Position numbers and translations under genes: made by a program. A DNA stretch of 22,486 nt, taken from positions 1 through 22,486 of the forward strand of contig JAFUUN010000107.1 in NCBI GenBank assembly GCA_017477855.1. Reading direction: 5' to 3'. Within the stretch, counting starts at the first letter, position 1. Each line of letters begins with the position of its first letter. The stretch comes from Rickettsiales bacterium. GTDB lineage: Bacteria > Pseudomonadota > Alphaproteobacteria > Rickettsiales > Deianiraeaceae. The notes under the pieces are model-generated. The model was not told the origin of the DNA, did not search any database, and saw nothing but the letters and a program-made list of their open reading frames with translations. Shown piece by piece: positions 14,643 through 22,486 of the stretch.

Positions 14643-15425
14643 GTGACTTGTGCAAAGTTTTATCAATTTGAGAAGCCTTTAGTTGAAGGTATAATCCTTG
14701 AAAGACAAGCGTCGTTTGTCATGATTTGTTCAGTTGATGGTGAAACTGTGAGATGCCATTGTCCAACGATGGGAAGAATTGGAGAATTTGACAACATAGG
14801 GCGCCCTTGTCTTCTATCACCGTCCAAGGAGAAAAACAGAACAACCAAATACACAGTTGAGGCAATATCATTGAATAGACCGGGAGATAAAAACAAAAAA
14901 TGGATCGGAATAAACCAAACGCGAGTGAATAGATATATTGAGTTTTTCCTGAGGAAAAATTTAATGTCAAAGATGATAGACACGGAAAAACAGAAAGTTC
15001 TAAGGGAACAAGCACTTGGGAAATCTCGTCTGGATTTTCTCATTGGAGATACATATTTAGAAGTCAAAACGCCACTTCATTTCATAGATCTACCAATTCC
15101 TAAATATGTAAAGTTAAAACCACACTCGCCATTGACAGCAACAGATAGAATGGTCAAACATGTCACGGAATTGGCAAACAGTTTAAAAACACATCAAAGA
15201 GCAATAGAATTGAATGTTTTTATCTATGATGCGCCGGAGTTTAGAATAAAACCAGAGCATCACAGCAAAGATTTTGATAATGTTGGAAGAGCCGTTCAGT
15301 TTGCAGTAAGCAAAGGGCTGGAATTGTGGCAGGCGATGTTAGAAATAGATAAAAATGGAGTAAAACTAAAAGATTATTACAAGTTCAGGGATAATTGGAT
15401 GGATGATTACATCAAACACAATTAG
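14643..15425 (+). CDS. sfsA: SfsA-family protein (DNA/RNA-binding, nuclease-like fold)
   Basis: About 260 residues. The N-terminal OB-like part has ERQASFVMICSVDGETVRCHCPTMGRI, matching the family's R..RF...V......VTAHCPNTGRM motif, then LLSPSKEKNRTTKYTVEAI and WIGINQTRVNRYIE. The C-terminal part has GKSRLDFLIGDTYLEVKTPL, with D131, E140 and K142 as the PD-(D/E)XK-like triad, and NVFIYDAPEFRIKPEHHSKDF as in SfsA's late strand. E. coli SfsA was named for sugar fermentation stimulation; relatives bind nucleic acid and the fold suggests nuclease activity. GTG 14643 follows the upstream stop by one base, repeating the spacing used elsewhere in the window, so I prefer it to the overlapping TTG 14634. 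Length is slightly above the usual 235 residues. Confidence 0.82.
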   Translation: MTCAKFYQFEKPLVEGIILERQASFVMICSVDGETVRCHCPTMGRIGEFDNIGRPCLLSPSKEKNRTTKYTVEAISLNRPGDKNKKWIGINQTRVNRYIEFFLRKNLMSKMIDTEKQKVLREQALGKSRLDFLIGDTYLEVKTPLHFIDLPIPKYVKLKPHSPLTATDRMVKHVTELANSLKTHQRAIELNVFIYDAPEFRIKPEHHSKDFDNVGRAVQFAVSKGLELWQAMLEIDKNGVKLKDYYKFRDNWMDDYIKHN

Positions 15426-15519
15426 TTGCGCCGGGGGCGGAGCTGGTTTGGCCACCGAGCGCAGCGAGGAGGAGCGTAGCGGTGCCAAACCGCGAGGGCG
15501 TGGCCGCGGGCGGCGCAAC
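15425..15519 (+). repeat. Dispersed GC-rich palindromic element, copy B (95 bp), best preserved
   Basis: The ends GTTGCGCC and GGCGCAAC are a perfect 8-bp inverted repeat. Inside, GGTTTGGCCACCG pairs with CGGTGCCAAACC with one bulge, so the whole can form a nested hairpin. The right half AAACCGCGAGGGCGTGGCC is shared with copy C. It begins on the last base of the sfsA stop codon and may also work as a transcript end. Confidence 0.85.
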
Positions 15520-15609
15520 ATAAATCAATGGCGTGCTCAACCACATATTGATTATTATTTTAATATCATTTATTGATTTTTAGAAAATAGCATTGTTATT
15601 TATTTGAGT

Positions 15610-16584
15610 ATGAGTAAAAAATGTGATTTATCAAACAAAAAGCTGCTGGAAATCTACAATGAAATGGTATTCATTCGCAAGTTTGAGGAGAAATGCGCCG
15701 TTGCATATCAGCAAGGTTTGATTATCGGTTTTTGCCACTTATACACAGGGCAGGAAGCAGTTTTATGTGGTATAAAAGCCAACATGCAAGAAGGAGACAA
15801 CACAATCACGTCATATCGTTGTCATACGCAGGCAGCACTGTTTAGCAAAAATCCTTACGGCGTCATGTGTGAACTCTTCGGCAGACAGGACGGACTGTCA
15901 AAGGGCAAGGGAGGAAGCATGCATATTTTTGCACCAGAGGGCAATTTCTGGGGCGGACACGGCATTGTTGGTGCACAAGTTCCATTAGGAACAGGCATTG
16001 CATTTGCGGAAAAATACAAAGGCACAAAAAATATTTCAATAGTATTCATGGGCGATGGCGCAGTCAACCAAGGACAAGTCTACGAAAGCTGGAATATGGC
16101 ATCACTTTGGGGGCTTCCAGTTTTATATATCATTGAGAATAATAAATACGCCATGGGAACAGCTGTGGAGAGACACTCATGCAACAAGGCAGAACTCTTC
16201 AAAAGAGGCGAACCAATGCATATTCACGGGGAAGAAGTTGATGGCATGGACTTCTTTGCTGTATATGAAAAGGCAAAAGAGCTAATGGGAAAAGTCCGTA
16301 AAGAGTGCAGGCCATACATCTTGCAGGTCAATACATATCGCTATCGTGGACACTCAATGAGTGATCCTGCAACCTACCGCACCAAGGAGGAAGTAAACTC
16401 TTGGAAAGAGCGTGATGCAGTCAAAGGATTTGGAAACAAACTTGTTGAAATTGGCGTGCTGACAACCAATAAAATTGAAGAAATTGACGAGCAGAAAACA
16501 GACGAAATCAATGATATTTTCAACCGTGCAAAGAGTTGTCCAATGACGGACTTGTGTGAGTTGGAGACGGATATTCTTTTATAA
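15610..16584 (+). CDS. pdhA: Pyruvate dehydrogenase E1 component, alpha subunit
   Basis: A 324-residue E1-alpha subunit. It shows the YNEMVFIRKFEEKCAVAYQQG opening, HLYTGQEAV, the GGSMHIF loop, and the thiamine diphosphate motif starting GDG (148-150) and ending NN (177-178), with 26 residues between. The phosphorylation-loop region YRYRGHSMSDPATYRTKEEV is complete. With E1-beta it decarboxylates pyruvate and passes the acetyl group to the E2 lipoyl domain. The length and Gly-rich motifs fit the alphaproteobacterial/mitochondrial alpha2beta2 type. ATG 15610 is preferred to TTG 15604. No pdhB, E2 or E3 gene follows; the next gene is convergent. A related 2-oxo-acid or acetoin dehydrogenase alpha subunit is the alternative, but the loops fit pyruvate best. 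Confidence 0.9.
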   Translation: MSKKCDLSNKKLLEIYNEMVFIRKFEEKCAVAYQQGLIIGFCHLYTGQEAVLCGIKANMQEGDNTITSYRCHTQAALFSKNPYGVMCELFGRQDGLSKGKGGSMHIFAPEGNFWGGHGIVGAQVPLGTGIAFAEKYKGTKNISIVFMGDGAVNQGQVYESWNMASLWGLPVLYIIENNKYAMGTAVERHSCNKAELFKRGEPMHIHGEEVDGMDFFAVYEKAKELMGKVRKECRPYILQVNTYRYRGHSMSDPATYRTKEEVNSWKERDAVKGFGNKLVEIGVLTTNKIEEIDEQKTDEINDIFNRAKSCPMTDLCELETDILL

Positions 16585-16659
16585 GAATTAGTTATTAACT
16601 GTCCATTTCAAAATTCATATCATCCTGAAAATCAAGTTGATATTTCATATAGCATTTAA

Positions 16660-18618
16660 TCACTTCACATCACTATTATCGTTCAAGTTCTGCCAAAGAT
16701 CTTTGTAAAGTCCGTTATGCGCAAGCAGTTCCGTGTGTGTACCATGATCCACAATTTTTCCATCGTTCATGACGTAAATCATATCGCAATTAACTATTGT
16801 TGACAAACGGTGTGCAATAATTATTGCTGTCTTGTCAGCCATATCATTAAAGACAACGTCCCTTATTGCATGCTCCGTTGAGGCATCAAGTGCAGAAGTT
16901 GCCTCATCAAGAATGACAATCGGTGCATCTTTCACAATGGCGCGCGCAATAGCTATTCTCTGTCTTTGACCAAGCGACAAAAGCGAACCGCTGCATCCAA
17001 CTTTTGCGTCAATACCTTTACGCTCTTGTTCCAAGAAATTGATTTGTGCCAACTCAACAGCACGCTCCAATGTCTCACTGTCAACTTTGTTTGCGGCCGT
17101 TCCGTATAATATATTGTTGCGGATTGTGTCATCAAACAGGAAGTTGTCCTGACCAATGTAAGCAATATTCTTCCGCAAATACTTCGTGCTAATATCCTTG
17201 ATGTCAACTCCGTTGATGGAAATTTTCCCTTTACTATATTCATACAGCTTCATTAGAAGATTGACAAGCGTAGACTTTCCGCACCCAGATGATCCTACAA
17301 ACGCCACTTTGGAATGTGGTTTTATCTCAATATTTATATCATTCAGTGTTGCAAATGTTTGGTTTTGTTCCTCCTCTTCAAGGATTTTTGCAATTTTATA
17401 CTTTGACCTCTTCTTTTCATTAAGATTTTTTGCAACTATCGCAAATGTATCATCCTTATCTTCTGCCTCTTCATCCTGCTTTTTGTCATCACTTCCAAGC
17501 ACATCTTGTATTGTTTTTGGCTCGTAGTAATAATCAAAACACACATTTTCAAACTTTATGGTTGCATCTTCCATTGATGGTTTTGAGCCATCTATTAGTT
17601 CCTCTGTGCAGACATTGTCCATAAAATCATAAATACGTTCAAGTGAGTTTACGCACTGTTGAATTTTGACATTAACACCAGACAACGACCTCGTTGGACG
17701 TAAGAACATCAGCAGAGCTGTAAAGAATGAGAAAAACTTGCCAACATCACATGCCCCATTAATAATTCTGTATCCACCAATGAAAATCACCAGCGCAACG
17801 GATGTTCCACTCACCATTTCCATCAGTGGCGAGCCCATAACCGAACGCCTTATAAAACTCAAACTTATCCTTGTCCTTTTGAGAAGAAGGCGCCGCATGT
17901 TTCGCTCCTCAATTCGTTCAGCATTGTATGATTTTATTGTCTTCAAACCGTTAAATACATCATTAAACTTGGCTGTAATAACCTGTGCATTTTTCATTCC
18001 GCTGTTTGAATCTTGTTTGAGCTTTTTTGACAATCTTGCTATTGGCATCAGGACAAATGGATAGAGTATAAACGCGACAATTGCAAGAAACCAATCATTG
18101 TAAAATACCACTCCAAGAAGGAACACACAAATCAGCACATCGCGCAATGTCGTTACGAACAGCTCGCTGATGGAGTTTCCTACCCTGTTGATGTCTGTAA
18201 GGAAGAGCGTTAACAGCTTTCCGTTTGTCATTTTGTGGATTTCCTTCATTGGTAATTTAATAATTTTCGCAAACATGCTAACACATAAGTCAGTTGTCAC
18301 AAGTGTGCAAACGCTTTTCAATATTATGTTTTGTATGTATGTGCTGACTGTTTTGACCAGGTAGACAAACACTGTCAAGATGCATATCGGCAGGAGCAAA
18401 TCTGTTTCTTTGTTTAGGAAAACTTTGTTGATTGTTGGCCCCACAATATATGCTACAACCGATGTGCAAACTGCAACGATAATCATCAGCAGCCCAGCAA
18501 TTACAAGGCGCCCGAGATACTTCCTGACACTTTCTTTAAACAACCTTTTGAATGGTTTTAATGTTGCTATAAATCCTGATTTTTGTTTTTTATCATCTTT
18601 TTCCGACTTTTTTTTCAT
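16660..18618 (-). CDS. ABC exporter, MsbA-like, fused membrane and ATPase domains
   Basis: A 652-residue half-transporter. A basic N-terminus leads to six helices between residues 36 and 310. The ATPase domain carries Walker A GSSGCGKST (442-450), Q-loop GQDNFLF (Q490), signature LSLGQ (547-551), Walker B IVILDEA (567-573) and H-loop H603. The signature reads LSLGQ rather than LSGGQ. Between the A-loop region (FDYYYE, about 361-366) and the strand before Walker A (LNDINIEIKP) lies about 58 extra residues, highly charged (DDKKQDEEAEDKDD and EKKRSKYKIAKILEEEEQ). Most exporters have only about ten residues there. Such homodimers flip lipid A core, lipids or peptides; with lpxD nearby, lipid A flipping is plausible but unproven. 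A candidate promoter lies at 18628-18656. Confidence 0.88.
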   Translation of the reverse strand: MKKKSEKDDKKQKSGFIATLKPFKRLFKESVRKYLGRLVIAGLLMIIVAVCTSVVAYIVGPTINKVFLNKETDLLLPICILTVFVYLVKTVSTYIQNIILKSVCTLVTTDLCVSMFAKIIKLPMKEIHKMTNGKLLTLFLTDINRVGNSISELFVTTLRDVLICVFLLGVVFYNDWFLAIVAFILYPFVLMPIARLSKKLKQDSNSGMKNAQVITAKFNDVFNGLKTIKSYNAERIEERNMRRLLLKRTRISLSFIRRSVMGSPLMEMVSGTSVALVIFIGGYRIINGACDVGKFFSFFTALLMFLRPTRSLSGVNVKIQQCVNSLERIYDFMDNVCTEELIDGSKPSMEDATIKFENVCFDYYYEPKTIQDVLGSDDKKQDEEAEDKDDTFAIVAKNLNEKKRSKYKIAKILEEEEQNQTFATLNDINIEIKPHSKVAFVGSSGCGKSTLVNLLMKLYEYSKGKISINGVDIKDISTKYLRKNIAYIGQDNFLFDDTIRNNILYGTAANKVDSETLERAVELAQINFLEQERKGIDAKVGCSGSLLSLGQRQRIAIARAIVKDAPIVILDEATSALDASTEHAIRDVVFNDMADKTAIIIAHRLSTIVNCDMIYVMNDGKIVDHGTHTELLAHNGLYKDLWQNLNDNSDVK

Positions 18619-18627
18619 ATTTCTGAC

Positions 18628-18656
18628 AGAATATACACCTATTTTTTAATATTCAA
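18628..18656 (-). promoter_or_regulatory. Candidate promoter for the ABC exporter
   Basis: On the minus strand TTGAAT (18656-18651) and TATTCT (18633-18628) are 17 bases apart, with the start codon at 18618. Each hexamer has four matches to consensus, so it is plausible only. Confidence 0.35.
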
Positions 18657-18667
18657 GGGGCGATTTT

Positions 18668-18757
18668 GTTGCATTAGCGGAACAAATTTGTGCGATGAAC
18701 GTGGAGAAGTGAAGTACCGACAAAGAAGCCAGAAGGGAAATACAAAGGCAGCGCAAC
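18668..18757 (+). repeat. Diverged copy D of the palindromic element (90 bp)
   Basis: It starts GTTGCATTAGCGGA and ends GGCAGCGCAAC. Between them are TTTGTGCGA, GTGAAGTAC and AAATACAAA, which match copy C read on the minus strand (TTTGTGCGA, GTGAAATAC, TACAAACC). The central GC-rich GGGCGTGGCC is lost. It lies between the ABC exporter and the transglycosylase stop, with which it is nearly contiguous. Confidence 0.6.
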
Positions 18758-18758
18758 A

Positions 18759-20777
18759 CTACTCACTCTCAACGGCCTCATAGACCATTTCAGAGCCAAG
18801 AATGTGCGTTGAATAGCTGCGGGTGAACTCAAATGGTATTTTTTCAATCCAAGCAACCACCTCCTCGTTGCTATCCATATTCCTCAAATCGCCATTGCGG
18901 ATTATCCACTTGTCAACATTCAGAGGCCCCGCATTATAAGCCGACAAAGCCAAGATTTTATGCCCGCCATATCTATCCAGCAAGCTGTCAATGTAATACT
19001 TTCCAAAGCCAACATTGTATTTCTCATCAATCAACAAGCGGTGCAAATCAAGCCGCACACCCATCTCCTTCGCTAAGAAAGATGCCGTTGAAGGCATAAT
19101 CTGCATCAGTCCGCGCTCACCCTTGCCACCGATAACTTTCTTGAAGTTTGTCTCTTTTTTGATGATTGCATTAACCAAATTGTCGCTATTTCCTTCACTT
19201 TGCGGAAAGCTCAAATGCTTTGTTGCAACGTCACGGCGCAGCGCATACATTCCTGCGCTGATTGCACTTGAACGACTTAACTCTTTTTCAAACACTTTTA
19301 GAGCCATATAAACCCTTTGATCTGTGTTATCCCTGTTCTGGACGTAGCTAATCAGTATTGGAGAAAGGTTTTTAATATATCCAAATTTTTGATCAATATA
19401 TCCTGCCAAGAAGACAACATCTCTGCAAAGCAAACTTTTAGAGCCCTTGAATGATGCAAATTTTCTTGTGATTTCCTTGACCGGGTCAAGTCCAAGCTCT
19501 TCCGCCGCAAGCTGTCCATACATCGTAAATACGTGCGTGGCACTCTGTTCAAATGCCTGTTTCGCCGACTTTGAATTTCCCAAATGCTTGTGTGCGATAC
19601 CCAGCCAGTAAGCCGCTTTTGCATTGCTCTCTGCATATAACGAATTGTCTGTGGCATTTCCAAAATGGCGCGCCGCATTTTTGTAATCACCCCTAATATA
19701 CGCCAGCAAACCAGCTAAAAATGCCTGCGTGTAGAATGGTTCTCCGCGCAACTCACCGGCATTTGCGATTACCTCGTATCCCCCTTTGAGGTTGCTATTT
19801 TTGTTAATTGCCTCTCTTGCAATGCGCGAGCGATACTTTATCCACTGGGTCGGAAGGAATGTCGGATTGTGGTTCTCGTTCAGCATTTTTATTAGATAGT
19901 CATCAGAGTTTTTGTGCGTCCGTGTATATCTATTCATGCAGTAAAGATCAATATATTCATCATAATGTGCCATTTTAGCGCACTCGTCGTTGACTTGCGA
20001 CGCAGTCATTCCAGATGAAACTGTCTTCGTTTTTTTGTTCTTGCCCTTGCCAACAGTTATAGTTTTTTCTGTTCTCCTATTTACTTTTTGATAGAACCCC
20101 AACAGCTTTTGCGCGTGTTCTTTGGATGAGTTTTTTTTCATCATGTCAATCACGCGATAGACGTTTGTGAGGTTGTTATGATACAGTCGCAAGCGCACTT
20201 GATGCATCAGCAAATTGTCATTCACCATGCCTTTATGCATATAAGCCAACTCACTGATTATGTCATAATTAATAACTTCATAGCTCAGCGCTTTTCTGAT
20301 AAAATCTTCCTTGAATTCGTCGGAAAAATCGTCCCAATCAACACGTTTGTTTATCAACAAATTAACCTTTTCTATGTCATTCAACTTCATGGTTGAGATA
20401 TACTTTTCAAGCTCACTTGTGGACAATTTATTGTTTATCAGGTAATTCAAAACCCTGTTCTTGAAGCCACTGATTTTTGCAACATTATCAAATCCGATTA
20501 TGTCTATCGCATCGTCATTCATGTAAAATCCTGACTGCTTCATGTCACGGTAAAAAAGAAGTAAATACATGGCTTTCCTGAGGCTTTCTGTCGGCAAATC
20601 ATCTATTCTTGCTGGAATTGCGCGGCTATTTCCCTCACGCAAAATGTATTTTATATTGTCAATATCATTTCCCTTAATGCCGCATTCACCAAATAAATCT
20701 GCTTTTGAAATCTTGGTTTGTGAGAGTAATACAAATGCAGTTGTTAAAAATACAAACAATTGCCTTATCTTGTGCAT
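18759..20777 (-). CDS. Soluble lytic murein transglycosylase, Slt70-like
   Basis: A 672-residue periplasmic enzyme that cleaves peptidoglycan glycan strands with formation of 1,6-anhydro ends. It begins with a signal peptide (MHKIRQLFVFLTTAFVLLSQ, then TKISKA). A long alpha-helical superhelix follows, with tetratricopeptide-like parts such as AAYWLGIAHKHLGNSKSAKQ. The C-terminal SLT domain has the catalytic Glu in AIIKKETNFKK (about residue 542), then GERGLMQIMPSTASFLA, NVGFGKYYIDSLLDRYGG and ALSAYNAGP, all family hallmarks. ATG 20777 is chosen over ATG 20789 because GGAAGGA lies just before it. A Lys-rich stretch near residue 245 (VGKGKNKKTKTVSSG) looks like a loop insertion. It follows lpxD closely on the same strand. 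Confidence 0.92.
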   Translation of the reverse strand: MHKIRQLFVFLTTAFVLLSQTKISKADLFGECGIKGNDIDNIKYILREGNSRAIPARIDDLPTESLRKAMYLLLFYRDMKQSGFYMNDDAIDIIGFDNVAKISGFKNRVLNYLINNKLSTSELEKYISTMKLNDIEKVNLLINKRVDWDDFSDEFKEDFIRKALSYEVINYDIISELAYMHKGMVNDNLLMHQVRLRLYHNNLTNVYRVIDMMKKNSSKEHAQKLLGFYQKVNRRTEKTITVGKGKNKKTKTVSSGMTASQVNDECAKMAHYDEYIDLYCMNRYTRTHKNSDDYLIKMLNENHNPTFLPTQWIKYRSRIAREAINKNSNLKGGYEVIANAGELRGEPFYTQAFLAGLLAYIRGDYKNAARHFGNATDNSLYAESNAKAAYWLGIAHKHLGNSKSAKQAFEQSATHVFTMYGQLAAEELGLDPVKEITRKFASFKGSKSLLCRDVVFLAGYIDQKFGYIKNLSPILISYVQNRDNTDQRVYMALKVFEKELSRSSAISAGMYALRRDVATKHLSFPQSEGNSDNLVNAIIKKETNFKKVIGGKGERGLMQIMPSTASFLAKEMGVRLDLHRLLIDEKYNVGFGKYYIDSLLDRYGGHKILALSAYNAGPLNVDKWIIRNGDLRNMDSNEEVVAWIEKIPFEFTRSYSTHILGSEMVYEAVESE

Positions 20778-20801
20778 TTTTCCTTCCATCTCAAAACCAC
20801 T

Positions 20802-21920
20802 TTACTTCCTTCGCAACAAAAATGGTATCAACCCCTTTGGCTTTTGGCCTTTTTTACTCGCCCCATAGCGCTTGATAAATCCTTGTATCATAGCATAACT
20901 TCTCACCCATTGGGCGTAATGCTCGCCCGGTGTGCCGATAATCTTTGAGCCATCTGGGAAGCTTTTTGACACATTTGATGAGCCGTAAATAACACACTGA
21001 TTGCCGATTTTTATGTGTCCTGCAATGCCGACCTTGCCACCAATCATGCAACCATAACCTATTGTTGTGCTGCCTGCAACCCCTGTTTGAGCTGCCATAA
21101 CCGTATGGTCGCCAACATGAACATTGTGCGCAATCTGCACCATGTTATCCAATTTCACATCATTTCCGATTGTTGTTGGTAGGAACATTCCGCGGTCAAT
21201 GCATGTATTGGATCCAATTTCTACATCATTACCAATCTGCACAAAGCTAAAATGATCCAGCTTTTCATTATGCATTACTCGCTTGTCAAATGCAAAACCA
21301 AAACCATCTTGGCCGATTACTGCGCCAGCATAAATATTACATCTGTCTCCCATTATCGTATATTGAATTGATGCATTTGTGCTAATGATGCAATTTTCAC
21401 CAATTTGACAATTATTTCCAATCACAGCGCCTGCTTTTATCACTGTTCCGGCGCCTATTTTAGCACCATTGCCAATCTTGACAAAATCTTCAATCATGAC
21501 GTTTTCTCCAATCTCAACGCACTCGCCAATGCTTGCCAACTTTCCAATCTGCGCGCTGGCGGCAATTTTACTGTCTCCGCTGGCAACTTTTTCCACATTC
21601 AACATCTTGCAAAGCCGCATGAATGTTATGTATGGCTCCTCGCTGACGATGGCCTTGATGTGCTCCGGCACCATGTCCTTATGCTGTTTTTTGACTATAA
21701 CATACGATGCTTTTGTGTGTTTGAGCGCCTCTACATATTTATTTCCTGACACCAACAAGGTTGTGAAAAATGACAAATCGCCGTCCTCTGCATGATCCAA
21801 ATCATTCAATCCATGAACACAAAAATTATCAGGAACATCAGCCAAATCAGCGTCCTTGTCAGCCTTCAAGATGTCTGTTTTTGTTATTCCTTCAGTTCGT
21901 TTATGGTAAAAGGAGTTCAT
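20802..21920 (-). CDS. lpxD: UDP-3-O-acylglucosamine N-acyltransferase
   Basis: A 372-residue left-handed beta-helix acyltransferase, third enzyme of lipid A synthesis, adding the 3-hydroxyacyl chain to the amino group of UDP-3-O-acyl-glucosamine. The N-terminal uridine-binding part has GDLSFFTT and ASYVIVKKQH. Many hexapeptide turns follow (IGKLASIGECVEIGENVMIE and similar), then IGSNTCIDRG and MVQIAHNVHVGDHTVMAAQTGVAGSTTIG with the catalytic His of QIAHNV. The C-terminal helix is GTPGEHYAQWVRSYAMI. The length is slightly longer than the usual 340 residues. The ATG has AAGG eight bases upstream and overlaps the stop of the preceding broken reading frame as ATGA. The transglycosylase gene is next on the same strand. 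Confidence 0.94.
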   Translation of the reverse strand: MNSFYHKRTEGITKTDILKADKDADLADVPDNFCVHGLNDLDHAEDGDLSFFTTLLVSGNKYVEALKHTKASYVIVKKQHKDMVPEHIKAIVSEEPYITFMRLCKMLNVEKVASGDSKIAASAQIGKLASIGECVEIGENVMIEDFVKIGNGAKIGAGTVIKAGAVIGNNCQIGENCIISTNASIQYTIMGDRCNIYAGAVIGQDGFGFAFDKRVMHNEKLDHFSFVQIGNDVEIGSNTCIDRGMFLPTTIGNDVKLDNMVQIAHNVHVGDHTVMAAQTGVAGSTTIGYGCMIGGKVGIAGHIKIGNQCVIYGSSNVSKSFPDGSKIIGTPGEHYAQWVRSYAMIQGFIKRYGASKKGQKPKGLIPFLLRRK

Positions 21921-22486
21921 AAAACAAACCTTGGATTTCCATTATAAAAGTCAACAGTAATATCAATATCTTTATTTGAGTTAATTGGTTTCCATACACA
22001 ATAATTTGGATAAGTGTAATATGGATGCCATATATCACAAATTGTATTTGAAATGAACTTTTCAATTTTTTATTGCATAGATCACTAATAGTCTTTAAAA
22101 CCGTGAAATTATCTAATTTTCCAATCTTTTTTAAAGACTAATTACCGGTATTTTGATCATACCGCAATATATGCTCGTTTCCACCTCCAAGGATGATGTT
22201 GCGATCCTTTTTTAAGCAATTACGTGTTTCTGCTGGATTTTTCAGCAAAGCATCCATAATGTCCTTAAAAAAAGTTATATTTGGTTTATTTACATTAGAA
22301 CTGTCATTTGAATTGTAATTTAAAACATAGTTTACGCGATACCGTGGATCATCATCCAAAACACCTTTCTTTATATCACCTATATTATTTTTTGCTAATA
22401 TATTCTCTAATGTATCTTTAAATTTACCCTGTTGACTGTCGTCTAGCATATGAAAATCCTTAAACTTATCCAAGAATAGCAAAAAA
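21917..22486 (-). pseudogene. Unrecognised gene upstream of lpxD, broken by TAG and a frameshift, partial at window edge
   Basis: Reading from the right edge, an open frame gives about 115 residues (including LDDDPRYRVNYVLNYNSND and ILGGGNEHILRYDQNTGN) to TAG at 22140-22138. The same frame then continues in good protein style (SLKKIGKLDNFTVLKTISDL, CNKK) to an A6 run at 22071-22066. After that only the next frame makes sense: IEKFISNTICDIWHP, then YYTYPNYCVWKPINSNKD and DFYNGNPRFVL, ending at TGA 21919-21917, which overlaps the lpxD ATG as ATGA. One extra A would join the two frames as CNKKIEKF. The segments may be one decayed gene, or a gene with an edge-truncated front and a separate tail. 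The upstream ORF reaches the edge, so its true start lies outside. I recognise no family; no signal peptide is visible. Confidence 0.55.

Noticed and set aside
17186..17527. Plus-strand reading frame inside the ABC exporter
   Set aside because: It is the reverse of the conserved Walker A region and charged insertion; Ser/Phe-rich sequence is the expected artefact of antisense reading.

Overview
The window is AT-rich DNA from a Gram-negative bacterium. It carries lpxD (lipid A synthesis), a TolC/HlyD/RND efflux set, a periplasmic lytic transglycosylase, pdhA and an encoded-CCA tRNA-His. The gene families, the AT-rich codon use and the tight stop/start junctions (TAATATG, TGATATG, TGATGTG) would suit a reduced or host-associated alphaproteobacterium, possibly an uncultured gut or endosymbiont lineage. 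That placement is an inference; no rRNA or marker set is present.

Layout. 1-831 (minus): a two-gene unit with a TIR-like (MTH538/ThsB type) protein followed by an overlapping small membrane protein cut by the window edge, probably an immunity pair. 943-1153: a GC-rich palindromic repeat and tRNA-His(GTG). 1234-9191 (plus): a compact operon of membrane-fusion adaptor, TolC-type channel, a DNA methyltransferase fused to an HNH nuclease domain, an RND pump and a LysE-type exporter. The three efflux parts form one trans-envelope pump; the methyltransferase-nuclease is the odd member. 9255-10308: a possible IS1595 transposase relic, a TalC-type transaldolase, and on the minus strand a small secreted Cys-containing peptide gene whose signal peptide and mature part lie in different frames. 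10438-11090: an unrecognised 186-residue protein with a good promoter and a palindrome beside it. 11094-13851 (minus): a second DNA-modification gene, with a GIY-YIG-like domain fused to an EcoRI-type adenine methylase whose catalytic motif reads NHPW, followed by an AGCS amino-acid:sodium symporter. 14024-15425 (plus): a LysE-like protein and an SfsA homologue. 15610-16584: pdhA without a pdhB beside it. 16660-18618 (minus): an MsbA-like ABC exporter with a charged insertion in its nucleotide-binding domain. 18759-21920 (minus): Slt-type transglycosylase and lpxD. 21917-22486 (minus): a gene remnant broken by an in-frame TAG and a shift at an A6 run, ending in an ATGA overlap with lpxD.

A family of 82-95 bp GC-rich palindromic elements (four copies at 943, 13895, 15425 and 18668, plus possible fragments) sits between genes and stands out from the AT-rich background. 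The most unusual items are the two single-chain methyltransferase-nuclease fusions in one window, the TIR/membrane pair, the repeat family and the two frame-broken genes.
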